Shown one piece after another: positions 31,114 to 39,151 of a stretch of DNA of 64,000 bases. A program made the position numbers and the translations under genes. The notes under the pieces are model-generated. The model did no database searches. It was not told the DNA's origin and worked only from the letters and a program-made list of their open reading frames with translations. This DNA is from JACCZR01 sp963830065 (GTDB lineage Bacteria > Actinomycetota > Thermoleophilia > Solirubrobacterales > Thermoleophilaceae), in NCBI GenBank assembly GCA_963830065.1, contig CAWHLA010000006.1, forward strand, positions 310,001-374,000, written 5' to 3'. Every line of letters starts with the position of its first letter. Positions within the stretch are counted from its first letter, which is position 1.

Positions 31114-31818
31114 TTGGTCGAGACCGGCGGGGAGCGGCTGCTCACCGACCCCCTGCTGCGCGAGCGGATCGCGCACATCCGCCGCCGGGTGCCGCTGCCG
31201 GACCCTGAGGTGGGGAACCGGCTCAGCGCAGTGCTGGTCTCCCATGCCCACCGCGACCACCTGGACGTGCCGTCGCTGGAGTCGCTCGAGTTCGACGGGC
31301 CGGTCCTGGTCCCGCGAGGCTCGGGGCGGATTGTTCAGGGAGCCATGCCCGGTGCGGAGGTCCACGAACTGGCGGCGGGCGATCGCTTCACCGTCGGAGG
31401 CGTCGGCGTGCTGGCCACGGAGGCAGACCACGACGGGCGCCGGATACCCGTGGGCCGGCCCGTACCCGCGCTGGGGTTCGTGATCGAGGCAGCCAAGCGG
31501 ATCTACTTCGCCGGCGACACCGACGTCTTCCCCGGAATGGACGAGCTGGGCCAAGTCGACTTCGCACTGCTGCCGGTGTGGGGGTGGGGGAAGCGAGTCC
31601 CGGCCGGGCACCTCGACCCCCCGCGTGCGGCACGGGCGGCGGCGCTGATCAAGCCGGACGTCGCGGTACCCATCCACTGGGGCACGTACGCGTCCCCGGG
31701 GGCCTGGCTCGGCGATCCCGCCCGCCCGGCGCGGGAGTTCGAGCGGCTGGCGGCAGAGGAGGCTCCCGGCGTCGAGGTGCGGGTGGTCCAGCCCGGGGGA
31801 GAGTCCGCGCTCGTCTAG
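31114..31818 (+). CDS. MBL-fold metallohydrolase, UlaG-like
   Basis: The product has the metal-binding signature AVLVSHAHRDHLDVPSLESL (HxHxDH), plus the second-sphere residues in TEADHDGRRIPVG, IYFAGDTDVFPGMDELGQVD and a final histidine in VAVPIHWGTYA. It resembles the UlaG/YtkL-type beta-lactamase fold proteins. TTG 31114 is the first standard start, but similarity (LTWAGHSTVLVETGG, as usual in the family) begins about 11 codons earlier without a start codon in that frame. The true start may need an indel near 31080. Substrate unknown. Confidence 0.85.
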   Translation: MVETGGERLLTDPLLRERIAHIRRRVPLPDPEVGNRLSAVLVSHAHRDHLDVPSLESLEFDGPVLVPRGSGRIVQGAMPGAEVHELAAGDRFTVGGVGVLATEADHDGRRIPVGRPVPALGFVIEAAKRIYFAGDTDVFPGMDELGQVDFALLPVWGWGKRVPAGHLDPPRAARAAALIKPDVAVPIHWGTYASPGAWLGDPARPAREFERLAAEEAPGVEVRVVQPGGESALV

Positions 31819-31830
31819 AAAGGGAGGCAC

Positions 31831-31840
31831 GCACCATTGC
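31831..31840 (+). promoter_or_regulatory. Regulon motif GCACC[C/A]TTGC, site 1
   Basis: GCACCATTGC lies 32 bp before the GTG of the GAP-family gene, in the same direction. Its presence argues against using TTG 31837, inside the motif, as that gene's start. Confidence 0.5.
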
Positions 31841-31872
31841 GTGGCGGCCCGCGCCCGGGCAGCTTTGCCCCT

Positions 31873-32502
31873 GTGAACGAGAAGATCCTCCCGCTGTCCA
31901 TCACGATGATGGCCGGCCCTCAGATCATGTCGGCGATCGTCTTCGTGACGGTCCGCGACGCCGTGAAGATCTCGGCCTGCTTCGTGGCCGGCGTGGCGAT
32001 CGCAGCCACCGTCGGCGTGGCACTCGGCCGCCTGCTGCTGTCGCTGCTGGGCAGCAACGTCGACCTGGGGAGCTCGTCGAGCAAAAGCTCCGCGGGCACG
32101 ATCATCCAGCTCGTGCTCGTGGCGCTCCTCGTGCTCGCGGCGCTGAAGAACTGGCTGGGACGGGAGACGGCCGAGCCCCCGAAGTGGCTGGGCACGCTCC
32201 AAGAGGCGGGACCGCGGAAGGCCTTCTTCACCGGGCTCCTGGTGATCCTGGCCATGCCCTCCGACATCGTGATCATGCTCACCGTCGCCACCAACCTGGA
32301 GCACTCGAACTCATCGTTCGTCGACGCTCTGCCGTTCATCGGGCTGACGGTCCTGGTGTCGGCGCTGCCTCTCCTCGGGTACCTGCTCTTTCGCAAGCGC
32401 GCGAAGGTCGCCATGCCCAAGGTGGCGAACTGGATGAACGACAACAGCTGGCTGGTCAACATCATCGTCTGCGGGATCTTCGTGGTGCTCATCCTGGCCT
32501 GA
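31873..32502 (+). CDS. GAP-family (Sap/LysE-like) membrane protein
   Basis: GTG 31873 gives 209 residues with about six membrane spans: LPLSITMMAGPQIMSAIVFV, then ISACFVAGVAIAATVGVALG, LVLVALLVLAALKNWLG, a hydrophilic loop, AFFTGLLVILAMPSDIVIML and two C-terminal spans. The pattern matches the GAP/Sap family, known from sulfolipid and glycopeptidolipid-addressing proteins of mycobacteria and thought to help export lipids or small molecules. An earlier in-frame TTG at 31837 has a better ribosome-binding site (GGGAGG) but would overlap the regulon motif. Confidence 0.78.
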   Translation: MNEKILPLSITMMAGPQIMSAIVFVTVRDAVKISACFVAGVAIAATVGVALGRLLLSLLGSNVDLGSSSSKSSAGTIIQLVLVALLVLAALKNWLGRETAEPPKWLGTLQEAGPRKAFFTGLLVILAMPSDIVIMLTVATNLEHSNSSFVDALPFIGLTVLVSALPLLGYLLFRKRAKVAMPKVANWMNDNSWLVNIIVCGIFVVLILA

Positions 32503-32552
32503 AGCCCTCGTGCCCGGCCTGGCGGGCGTACCCCCGGCGGCTACACCGGCAC

Positions 32553-32562
32553 ACACCCTTGC
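32553..32562 (+). promoter_or_regulatory. Regulon motif, site 2
   Basis: ACACCCTTGC differs from the consensus only in the first base. It is 59 bp before the ATG of the DUF1269 gene, in the same orientation. Confidence 0.5.
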
Positions 32563-32621
32563 CCTCCACCGGACCCGGGAAGAAGGTCAACGGGTCCAAG
32601 CCTCCTAGAGAAAGGCCCTCG

Positions 32622-33125
32622 ATGTCCAAGGGACCTGTTTTCCTATACGCCGCCGCTTACGACAGCGAAGACGATGCTCTCGCCGATTACGCGGTCCTAC
32701 TCGAAGCTCACGACGAGGGCTGGGTCGGCACCTACGACGCCGCCGTGCTCCACAAGACGCCGGACGGCAAGGTGCACGTCCACAAACACGAGAAGCCCAC
32801 CCAGCACGGAGCCTGGACCGGGGCGGGGGTAGGCGCTCTCATCGGGCTGGTCTTCCCCCCCGCGATCATCGGCAGCGCCGTCGTCGGCGCCGCCGCGGGC
32901 GGGGTGATCGGGCACCTCGAGGGCGGCATGTCTCGCTCCGACCTGAAGGAGATCGGGGACTACCTGGGGGACAACGAGGCCGCGCTGATCGTCATCGCCG
33001 AGAGCCGAGTGCGTGAGGAGCTCGAGAAGCGGCTCACCCGCGCCGAGAAGATGCTGGAGAAGGAAGTGGACGCCGACCCCAAGGAGCTCGAGAAGGAGCT
33101 CAACGCAGTCGGCACCAGCGCCTGA
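32622..33125 (+). CDS. DUF1269-family membrane protein
   Basis: The 167-residue product has a ferredoxin-like N-terminal half (PVFLYAAAYDSEDDALADYA, VLHKTPDGKVHVHKHEKPTQ), a glycine-rich double membrane segment (TGAGVGALIGLVFPPAIIGS, AVVGAAAGGVIGHLEGG) and a soluble C-terminus that ends in a charged coiled coil. This layout is DUF1269 (YtxH/TM1-like), a family linked to envelope stress by context. AAAGG lies 8 bp before the ATG. A strong hairpin follows at 33132. Confidence 0.9.
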   Translation: MSKGPVFLYAAAYDSEDDALADYAVLLEAHDEGWVGTYDAAVLHKTPDGKVHVHKHEKPTQHGAWTGAGVGALIGLVFPPAIIGSAVVGAAAGGVIGHLEGGMSRSDLKEIGDYLGDNEAALIVIAESRVREELEKRLTRAEKMLEKEVDADPKELEKELNAVGTSA

Positions 33126-33131
33126 GCCGGT

Positions 33132-33160
33132 GGCCCGCCCGATCCCGATGCGGGCGGGCC
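33132..33160 (+). terminator. Hairpin after the DUF1269 gene
   Basis: GGCCCGCCCG and CGGGCGGGCC form a perfect ten-base stem around a nine-base loop, starting 6 bp after the stop and followed by TCCTC. It should separate the DUF1269 gene from the antiporter gene. Confidence 0.65.
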
Positions 33161-33200
33161 TCCTCGGCCCCGCGATCGATCCGGCGACCCTCCCGGCGTC

Positions 33201-34430
33201 ATGACCAGCTTCGGAGTCTTCGCAGCCGTTCTGCTGGGCTTCACGCTGCTCTCCAAGCGTCTCGCCGGGACCGTCGTCAGCGCGGCGATGGTCTTCGCAT
33301 TGAGCGGGCTCGTGCTCGGCGTGGCGGATGGCGCGGACATCAGGCCCCACGAGCTGGAGAGCGGGAGGCTGGAAGCCATCCTGCTCCTCGCCGAGCTCGC
33401 GCTGGCCCTGGTCTTGTTCGCCGGCGCCGCCGCCCTCGGCCTGCACCGCCTACGCAGCGACAGCATCCTCCCCGACCGCCTGCTGGGCATCGGCCTGCCG
33501 CTGACCATCGCCGTCGGCGTGCTCCCCGCCCTGGTGCTGTTCGGGCAACTGGATATCTGGGAGATGGTGCTGCTCGCCGCCCTGCTCGCGCCAACGGACG
33601 CGGCGCTGGCCGCCCCGGTCGTGAGCGACCGCCGGATCCCGGCGCGGATCCGCGACGCGCTGGACGTCGAGGCGGGCCTCAACGACGGCGGGTCGGTTCC
33701 GGTGGTGTTCTTCGCTCTGGCGGGCGCAGTCGCCGTGGGGGGCTCACCCGAGCACGGCCTGGCCTACGAGGCCCTGGTCATCATCGGCGGTGGGGTGGTG
33801 GTCGGCGCTGCGGCGGGCGCTCTCGGCGGGCGGCTGGTGGCGTTGGCGATCGACAGGGGCACGATCGGCAGCGGCTATGAGCAGATGGCGATGGCGGCGC
33901 TGGCCATCGTCACCTTCTTCGCCGCCGACGCGATCGGCGCAAGTGGCTTCATCGCTGCCTTCGTCGGAGGCCTGCTGGCCGCTGCGCCTCTGGGAGATCG
34001 ACGCGGGCGACTGACCGAGTTCATGGAACAGGACGGCCAGGTCCTCTCGTTCGCCGTGTTCTTCATCTTCGGCATCCTGGCCGCGGGCCTGCTCGACGAC
34101 CTGACTTGGGCCGTTGCCGGCTACGCCGTGCTGAGCCTGACCGTCATCCGGATGGCGCCCGTCGCGGTGGCGATGCTCGGCTCTGGCCTGCGCCCCCCGA
34201 CGCTCGCCTTCATGGGCTGGTTCGGTCCCCGAGGTATTGCGAGCATCGCGCTGCTCTTCGTGGTGATAAGCGAGGAGCACGGCCTGCCTGGGCTCGGCAC
34301 GATCGAGACGACGGTGGTCGCCACCGTCTTGCTGAGCATCATCGTCCACGGCGTTAGCGCGCCATCGCTGGTCGCCCGCTACGCCCGCTACGTCAAGACC
34401 CTCCCCCGGGACGCGCCGGAGCTCAGGTGA
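33201..34430 (+). CDS. Na+(K+)/H+ antiporter, CPA1-like
   Basis: The 409-residue product has about 12 membrane spans. The CPA1 ion-binding signature is seen in LLAALLAPTDAALAAPVVSD and in the partner motif DVEAGLNDGGSVPVVFFALA. The ending GWFGPRGIASIALLFVVISE corresponds to the conserved FR/GPRG loop. Such proteins exchange cytoplasmic Na+ or K+ for protons. The C-terminal cytosolic domain is very short. It sits among envelope and stress genes, in line with a role in pH or salt balance. Confidence 0.92.
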   Translation: MTSFGVFAAVLLGFTLLSKRLAGTVVSAAMVFALSGLVLGVADGADIRPHELESGRLEAILLLAELALALVLFAGAAALGLHRLRSDSILPDRLLGIGLPLTIAVGVLPALVLFGQLDIWEMVLLAALLAPTDAALAAPVVSDRRIPARIRDALDVEAGLNDGGSVPVVFFALAGAVAVGGSPEHGLAYEALVIIGGGVVVGAAAGALGGRLVALAIDRGTIGSGYEQMAMAALAIVTFFAADAIGASGFIAAFVGGLLAAAPLGDRRGRLTEFMEQDGQVLSFAVFFIFGILAAGLLDDLTWAVAGYAVLSLTVIRMAPVAVAMLGSGLRPPTLAFMGWFGPRGIASIALLFVVISEEHGLPGLGTIETTVVATVLLSIIVHGVSAPSLVARYARYVKTLPRDAPELR

Positions 34431-34605
34431 GCCGACCCGGGGATCGGCCGGGCTCACGAGGCCCGGCGACCGCAGCGGCTGGCACCAACGTCACCTGACG
34501 CCCCAACATTCCATGCTTGACGGAGAGCAGAACCGGCTCCGGCCTAGTCGCGTCGTAGTACACGTCTTCGAGGCGTCCGGCCTTGTCCCCTGCGCCATCG
34601 AGCAC
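34423..34605 (-). pseudogene. PRC-barrel domain fragment
   Basis: The frame codes for a PRC-barrel core (VLDGAGDKAGRLEDVYYDAT, then PVLLSVKHGMLGRQVTLVPA) after upstream residues ESWHGQD in the same frame, which directly follow a stop codon. There is no proper start other than GTG 34605, and the usual C-terminal half is lost. PRC-barrel proteins of actinobacteria often appear near stress genes. The fragment's end overlaps the antiporter's end by 8 bp. Confidence 0.5.
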
Positions 34606-34694
34606 GTCCTGCCCATGCCAGCTTTCGATTCGGGGCTTGCGTCAGGGGCTTAACCTGAGGAAGGACAACTTCCGAGCCGACGAACCGACGGGCA

Positions 34695-36119
34695 ATGCCC
34701 TCCACGCTCACCAAACCTCCGCCCGTGGACACCTCCTCCCCGGAGGAGCGCGCAGCCGCCGGCAAGGCGGCGCGGGAGAAGGTTCCCCGCTCGAGCCACG
34801 GCGAATGGGAGCCGGCGGCGCGCCGGCGAGATCCGGTCAAGGTGCTCACGGATCAGTCCAAGCGCCGTGTCCAAGAGCTCGTGCCGATCCGCTACGGGCG
34901 GATGCTCGCCTCGCCGTTCACGTTCTTTCGCGGCGCGGCGGCGATCATGGCGATGGACCTCGCGAAGACCCCCGATTCCGGGCTGCGGGTGCAGGCCTGC
35001 GGCGATGCCCACCTGTCGAACTTCGGCGTCTTCGCCGCGCCGGACCGCCGTGAGGTGTTGGACGTCAACGATTTCGACGAGACCCTTCCGGGGCCCTGGG
35101 AGTGGGACGTCAAGCGGCTGGCGGCGAGCTTCGAGATCGCCGGGCGCAACAGCGACTTCACCCCGGAGGCGACCCGCGCTGCGGTCCTGAGCACGGTTCG
35201 CTCCTACCGCGAGGCGATGCGCGAGTTCGCCGCGATGCGGAATCTCGACGTCTGGTACGCCCGCCTCGACGTCGACACCGTCCTCGGCGACCTGGCCAAG
35301 GTCGCCGACCGCAAGCAGATGAAGGCGGCACGGAAGGGCGTGAAAAAGGCCGCGAAGAAGAACAGCCTGAAGGCGTTCGACCGCCTCGTGCGGGTGGACA
35401 ACGGCCGGCCGCAGATCATCAGCGACCCGCCGCTGCTGGTTCCCGCCCGGGAGCTCGTCTCCGAGGGTCAGGTCGAGGCGCTCGAGGAGCGGATCCGCGA
35501 GATGATCGCCCGCTACCGCGAGAGCCTCAAGGGCGACCGCCGCCACCTCTTCGACAGCTACCGGTTCGTCGAGATGGCCCGCAAGGTGGTCGGGGTCGGC
35601 AGCGTCGGGACCCGCGCGTGGGTGTTGCTGATGATGGGCCGCGACGGGCAGGATCCGCTCTTCATGCAAGCCAAGGAGGCCGAGGCCTCGGTGCTGGAGC
35701 CCTACGTCGGCAAGAGCGAGTTCGGAAACCACGGCGAGCGGGTGGTCGAGGGCCAGTGGCTGATGCAGGCCTCGAGCGACATTCTCCTCGGCTGGCTCCC
35801 GGCCCTGGGCTTCGACAACGGCAAACGAGACTTCTACGTCCGCCAGCTCTGGGACGGGAAGCGATCGGTCGAGGTCGAGACGCTGCCGCCGGAGGGACTG
35901 GCGATCTACGGCCGGGTCTGCGGCTGGACGCTTGCCCGAGCCCACGCGCGGTCCGGCGACCCGATCGCGATCGGGTCCTACCTCGGCAAGGGCAAGGCCT
36001 TCGACCAGGCGATCGCCGATTTCTCAGAGCGCTATGCGGACCAGAACGAGCTCGACTACGGCAAGCTCGCGGACGCGGTCAAGTCGGGCCGCATCGAGGC
36101 CAGGACGGACCTCGACTAG
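34695..36119 (+). CDS. DUF2252 protein, paralog 1
   Basis: The 474-residue product has all recognisable DUF2252 blocks: RYGRMLASPFTFFRGAAAIM, QACGDAHLSNFGVFAAPDR, NDFDETLPGPWEWDVKRLAA, KVVGVGSVGTRAWVLLMMGR, DFYVRQLWDGK and ARAHARSGDPIAIGSYLG. The GDAHLSNFG and NDFDE blocks look like the catalytic loop and Mg-binding loop of an aminoglycoside phosphotransferase/kinase fold; this is inference from motif shape. Function unknown. It is about as similar to paralog 2 (40537) as two members of one family. Upstream no perfect copy of the regulon motif was found. Confidence 0.92.
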   Translation: MPSTLTKPPPVDTSSPEERAAAGKAAREKVPRSSHGEWEPAARRRDPVKVLTDQSKRRVQELVPIRYGRMLASPFTFFRGAAAIMAMDLAKTPDSGLRVQACGDAHLSNFGVFAAPDRREVLDVNDFDETLPGPWEWDVKRLAASFEIAGRNSDFTPEATRAAVLSTVRSYREAMREFAAMRNLDVWYARLDVDTVLGDLAKVADRKQMKAARKGVKKAAKKNSLKAFDRLVRVDNGRPQIISDPPLLVPARELVSEGQVEALEERIREMIARYRESLKGDRRHLFDSYRFVEMARKVVGVGSVGTRAWVLLMMGRDGQDPLFMQAKEAEASVLEPYVGKSEFGNHGERVVEGQWLMQASSDILLGWLPALGFDNGKRDFYVRQLWDGKRSVEVETLPPEGLAIYGRVCGWTLARAHARSGDPIAIGSYLGKGKAFDQAIADFSERYADQNELDYGKLADAVKSGRIEARTDLD

Positions 36120-36167
36120 AGGACGTCCAGCCCGAGGCCGCGGTCGCAGCACCGCCGATCTCCAGCG

Positions 36168-36202
36168 GGGACGCGGCCCCGGCTGAAGGAGGGCCGCGTC
36201 CC
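36168..36202. terminator. Hairpin between DUF2252 gene 1 and DUF7144 gene 1
   Basis: GGGACGCGGCCC and GGGCCGCGTCCC form a perfect 12-base stem around an 11-base loop in the 96-bp gap between convergent genes, so it probably terminates both. Confidence 0.6.
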
Positions 36203-36215
36203 GTCCGGTCGGCGG

Positions 36216-36614
36216 CTACGCGACGGGCCGGCCCGCGTCTAGGTCACGCTCGTCCTCGCCGAACACGACGATGCCGTGCACGACGTAGACGCAGAGCGCA
36301 AAGACGGCAAGCGACCACCACGGATTACCTCCACCGATCGACAGCAGCGCGCCGAGGGCGCCAAGGCTGCCTCCGATGATCCCGAGCACCCGCCCGAAGG
36401 TGTTGCCGGCCAGCAGGGAGAAGCCTCCGGCGAGTTGGATGACGCCCAGAATCAGCAGCACCCAGCCGAGGGTGTTGAGATTGTCCAGGATGTACCGCTT
36501 GTCGTTGACGAAGACGCTTGCGTCGTCCAGAGCGCCGAAGCCGTAGATGACGTTGATGAATCCCACCAGCAACAGCAGGAAGCCGGCGAACGCGACACGA
36601 CCGGTACCTCTCAT
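36216..36614 (-). CDS. DUF7144-family four-span membrane protein, paralog 1
   Basis: The 132-residue protein has four membrane helices and the family's conserved loop between helices 1 and 2 (DKRYILDNLNTLGWVLLILG). It is clearly paralogous to 40001-40399, which has DERYVLGDLNTMGWIIVIIA at the same place. A GAAAGGAGC ribosome-binding site precedes the ATG. The tail ERDLDAGRPVA is short. It has its own copy of the regulon motif 90 bp upstream. Function unknown. Confidence 0.88.
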   Translation of the reverse strand: MRGTGRVAFAGFLLLLVGFINVIYGFGALDDASVFVNDKRYILDNLNTLGWVLLILGVIQLAGGFSLLAGNTFGRVLGIIGGSLGALGALLSIGGGNPWWSLAVFALCVYVVHGIVVFGEDERDLDAGRPVA

Positions 36615-36704
36615 TTGATGCTCCTTTCGTTGGAGCCTCGCCCCTCAGAGTTCGAGGCAGGCCGTATGTCCTGGGTGCGAGCGTCGCTCAGCCCCTTCGG
36701 GTCG

Positions 36705-36714
36705 GCAAGGGTGC
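36705..36714 (-). promoter_or_regulatory. Regulon motif, site 3
   Basis: GCACCCTTGC on the reverse strand, 90 bp before the DUF7144 gene at 36614. A looser opposite-facing GCCCCCTTGC stands at 36739-36748, making an imperfect inverted pair like the one at 43761/43796. Confidence 0.5.
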
Positions 36715-36749
36715 AGGCCGGTGCGAACGGGGTGTGCACGCCCCCTTGC

Positions 36750-38729
36750 TCAGCCTGGCCTGAAGGCATCGTGCCCCAGGCCGGCCAGCCAGGCCCGGAA
36801 GTGACGGTGCATCGCCTCGGCGCCAACCACAGGCTCGGTGGGCTCGGGCCACTCGGAGGGCACCATGGCGAACGGCCAGGACTGGCCCCCGCCCATTCCG
36901 CCGTGCGAGCCGACGAGCTCCTCGAAGGCCGCCACCTCGTCGGTCTCCGCCCAGTAGGTGCTGTTGACCACGATGTCCGGGCAGTGGGGGAAGCCGTCGG
37001 TGCGGCGGATGTGGCGAGCGGCGTTGGGCGGGAAGCCCGCCAGCGGGTCCTCTCCCTCCACGCGATCCCCGTCCAGGACGCGCTTGCCCTTCGGCCCGAG
37101 GACCACGGGCCCGTCGCGCTCGGAGCGCACCAACAGGAAGCCGACTCCGGGGTGCTCTCGCAACGCGGGTAGGAGCGCCGGCCAGTTCGCCTCGATTTGC
37201 TCGAGCGTCACCCGCCCGGGCTCGCGCGGGAAGGAGACGATCCCCAGGCAGCCGGAGGCCATCACCGACAGCTCGGCGAGCTCGCCGTCTTCGTCGCTGG
37301 GGTCCTTCCCTGCGGATCCTCGCCCCATGCTCTCGGCCAACGAGGCGCTGAAGTAGGCCGACGCCTCGGTGGTCCCGGCAGCGGAGGCCTCCACATGGCG
37401 CGAGTCGCACGCCTCCTGCACCAGGTCCTCGAGCGAGACCCCGTAGCGGTCCAGGAACGTCTCCCCCTGGGACTGCCCGTGGTCGGAGAGAATCACAAAC
37501 CGATAGGGACGCGGCGCGTCCCGCGCGGCGGCAGCGATGCGGCCGATCCTCCGATCGACTTTGCGCAGTACCGACAGCGCGTCGGCCCGCTCCACCCCCG
37601 AGTGGTGCGCCACTTCGTCGTAGGCGAGGAACGTCGAGTAGCCCACCGGACGGCCGGCATACAGGTCGGACACCACCGCCTGTACCTGGAGGTCGGTCTG
37701 GATGACCGTCCCCCACGCCCGCATCAGGGCGTACTTGCGGTCACGCTCGATGCGCGGCCGGACGTCGCGACGGCGCTGCTGCGCGGCGAACCACCGCTCC
37801 TGCACGATGTCGGCGATCACCAGCGCGATGGTCCTCGTGACGTTGTAGGGGTTGGCGAAGTAGGCGAAGTAGTCCTGGCCGATGCGGCCCTCGCGGTGGC
37901 GGTCGAGGACCGTGCTCATCGTGAGCAGCGTGTGGGGGGCGTCGCCGGAGACGATGTTGGCCCGGCTCGCGCCGTCCTCGTGCAGCAGGCCGCGGCCGTC
38001 CGAGTGGCGGCGCTCGATCTCCTTGGCGTCCCGCGGGTGGTTGGTCACGATCGCGGCGTCGCGGTCTTTCTCCCACCAGCGGAAGGCCGGGATGTCGTCG
38101 TTGTTCCCGTGCAGCAGGCCGGCCTGGCAGGCACCCGTCTGCGACGACCAGTCGGTCTCCCAGGCGATCAGGCGGTGGCTACCCTCGCGCAGCCACCGGG
38201 CCAGGTTGGGCGCGTTGCCGTCGCGCACCGCGCGCTTGAGGACCTCGTGGGCCAGTCCGTCGATCTCCAGGAAGTAGACCCCGGGTACGTCGAAGTCACC
38301 CTCTGCCCGCTGACGCGCCGCCTGGCGGCGCACGACGTTGCGGTACCAGAAGTCCTCATCGTCGATGGCGAGCAGCGAGGTGACCGCCGTGTTGACCACC
38401 GTCAGCCCGAACGCCACGATCACGCCCACGCCGAACTTGGTGATCTCGACACCCGGCTCGATCTCCGCCACCACCCGCAGAACGAGGCCGTTGAGCAGTA
38501 GCACGCCCAGCCCCAGCGTGAGCACCGTGAACGGCAGCGCCACCCGGATGAGCAACGGCCAGACCAGCGCGTTGATCAACCCGATCACGGCCGCCGTGAC
38601 AAGCGCCCAGCCGAAGTCCTTGACGTCGAACCCCGCCAGGATGTCGCTTAGCAGCATCAACGCGACGGCGGTGATCACCAGCACCACGAGCACGCGCCAC
38701 ACCTGGGAAAGGCCGGGGCGATGGCTCAC
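36750..38729 (-). CDS. Membrane-anchored alkaline phosphatase-superfamily protein with holin-like N-terminus
   Basis: The 659-residue product combines four membrane helices (residues 1-125; VWRVLVVLVITAVALMLLSD through VGVIVAFGLTVVNTAVTSLL), matching the 'phage holin family' pattern, with a phosphatase-superfamily domain. Metal and nucleophile positions are visible in PGVYFLEIDGLAHEVLKRAV, DWSSQTGACQAGLLHGNNDD, LAYDEVAHHSGVERAD, FVILSDHGQSQGETFLDRYG and ELVGSHGGMGGGQSWPFAM. It resembles nucleotide pyrophosphatase/phosphodiesterases. The catalytic domain could lie on either side of the membrane. The ATG overlaps the RDD gene stop as ATGA. Confidence 0.88.
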   Translation of the reverse strand: MSHRPGLSQVWRVLVVLVITAVALMLLSDILAGFDVKDFGWALVTAAVIGLINALVWPLLIRVALPFTVLTLGLGVLLLNGLVLRVVAEIEPGVEITKFGVGVIVAFGLTVVNTAVTSLLAIDDEDFWYRNVVRRQAARQRAEGDFDVPGVYFLEIDGLAHEVLKRAVRDGNAPNLARWLREGSHRLIAWETDWSSQTGACQAGLLHGNNDDIPAFRWWEKDRDAAIVTNHPRDAKEIERRHSDGRGLLHEDGASRANIVSGDAPHTLLTMSTVLDRHREGRIGQDYFAYFANPYNVTRTIALVIADIVQERWFAAQQRRRDVRPRIERDRKYALMRAWGTVIQTDLQVQAVVSDLYAGRPVGYSTFLAYDEVAHHSGVERADALSVLRKVDRRIGRIAAAARDAPRPYRFVILSDHGQSQGETFLDRYGVSLEDLVQEACDSRHVEASAAGTTEASAYFSASLAESMGRGSAGKDPSDEDGELAELSVMASGCLGIVSFPREPGRVTLEQIEANWPALLPALREHPGVGFLLVRSERDGPVVLGPKGKRVLDGDRVEGEDPLAGFPPNAARHIRRTDGFPHCPDIVVNSTYWAETDEVAAFEELVGSHGGMGGGQSWPFAMVPSEWPEPTEPVVGAEAMHRHFRAWLAGLGHDAFRPG

Positions 38730-39151
38730 GGCGCGCGAACCACCACGCTTCGGGCCACGAAGTCCTGGAAGGCTCGGCGGTGACGGTCGAAGAGGATCGG
38801 GAGGAAACCGGCGAAGAAGGGGATGGCGGCCACGGCCAGGGCCGCCAGCCTAAGCACCGCGGTCCGCCGGCGCAGTGTGCCGCCGTCGCTTCGCTCGACC
38901 CGGATCTGCATCACGCGGTTTCCGGGCGTCTGGCCGGTCGTCGACCAGAAGACGACGAAGTAGCCCACTGTCCACAGGACGAAGACCACGCCGCCCGCCG
39001 CGAGCAACGCCTTCTCGACCTCCCCGGGGATGTTGAGGAGCGATATCCCGAGTCCGACCACCACGCCGACGGCGATGCCGCTGAAGTTGACGATCGCCGC
39101 GTCGACGGCGAAGGCGATCGCGCGGGTTACCAGCCCGGCGTAGGCGGTCAA
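38726..39151 (-). CDS. RDD-family membrane protein
   Basis: The start is TTG 39151, overlapping the previous stop (TTGA), giving 141 residues. It has the features of RDD proteins: AYAGLVTRAIAFAVDAAIVN (the R and D of the name), a long second span, FWSTTGQTPGNRVMQIRVER (the conserved GxTxGK/R-like loop), and a final D in ILFDRHRRAFQDFVARSVVV. The role is unknown; several relatives affect ion exchange. Confidence 0.9.
   Translation of the reverse strand: MTAYAGLVTRAIAFAVDAAIVNFSGIAVGVVVGLGISLLNIPGEVEKALLAAGGVVFVLWTVGYFVVFWSTTGQTPGNRVMQIRVERSDGGTLRRRTAVLRLAALAVAAIPFFAGFLPILFDRHRRAFQDFVARSVVVRAP

Noticed and set aside
31837..31872. Longer N-terminus for the GAP-family protein from TTG 31837
   Set aside because: Although a good ribosome-binding site precedes it, the added residues are not membrane-like and the TTG is part of the shared regulon motif.
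37197..38501. Forward open frame of 434 codons opposite the phosphatase-like gene
   Set aside because: Antisense shadow; the reverse strand has clear membrane helices and metal-site motifs.
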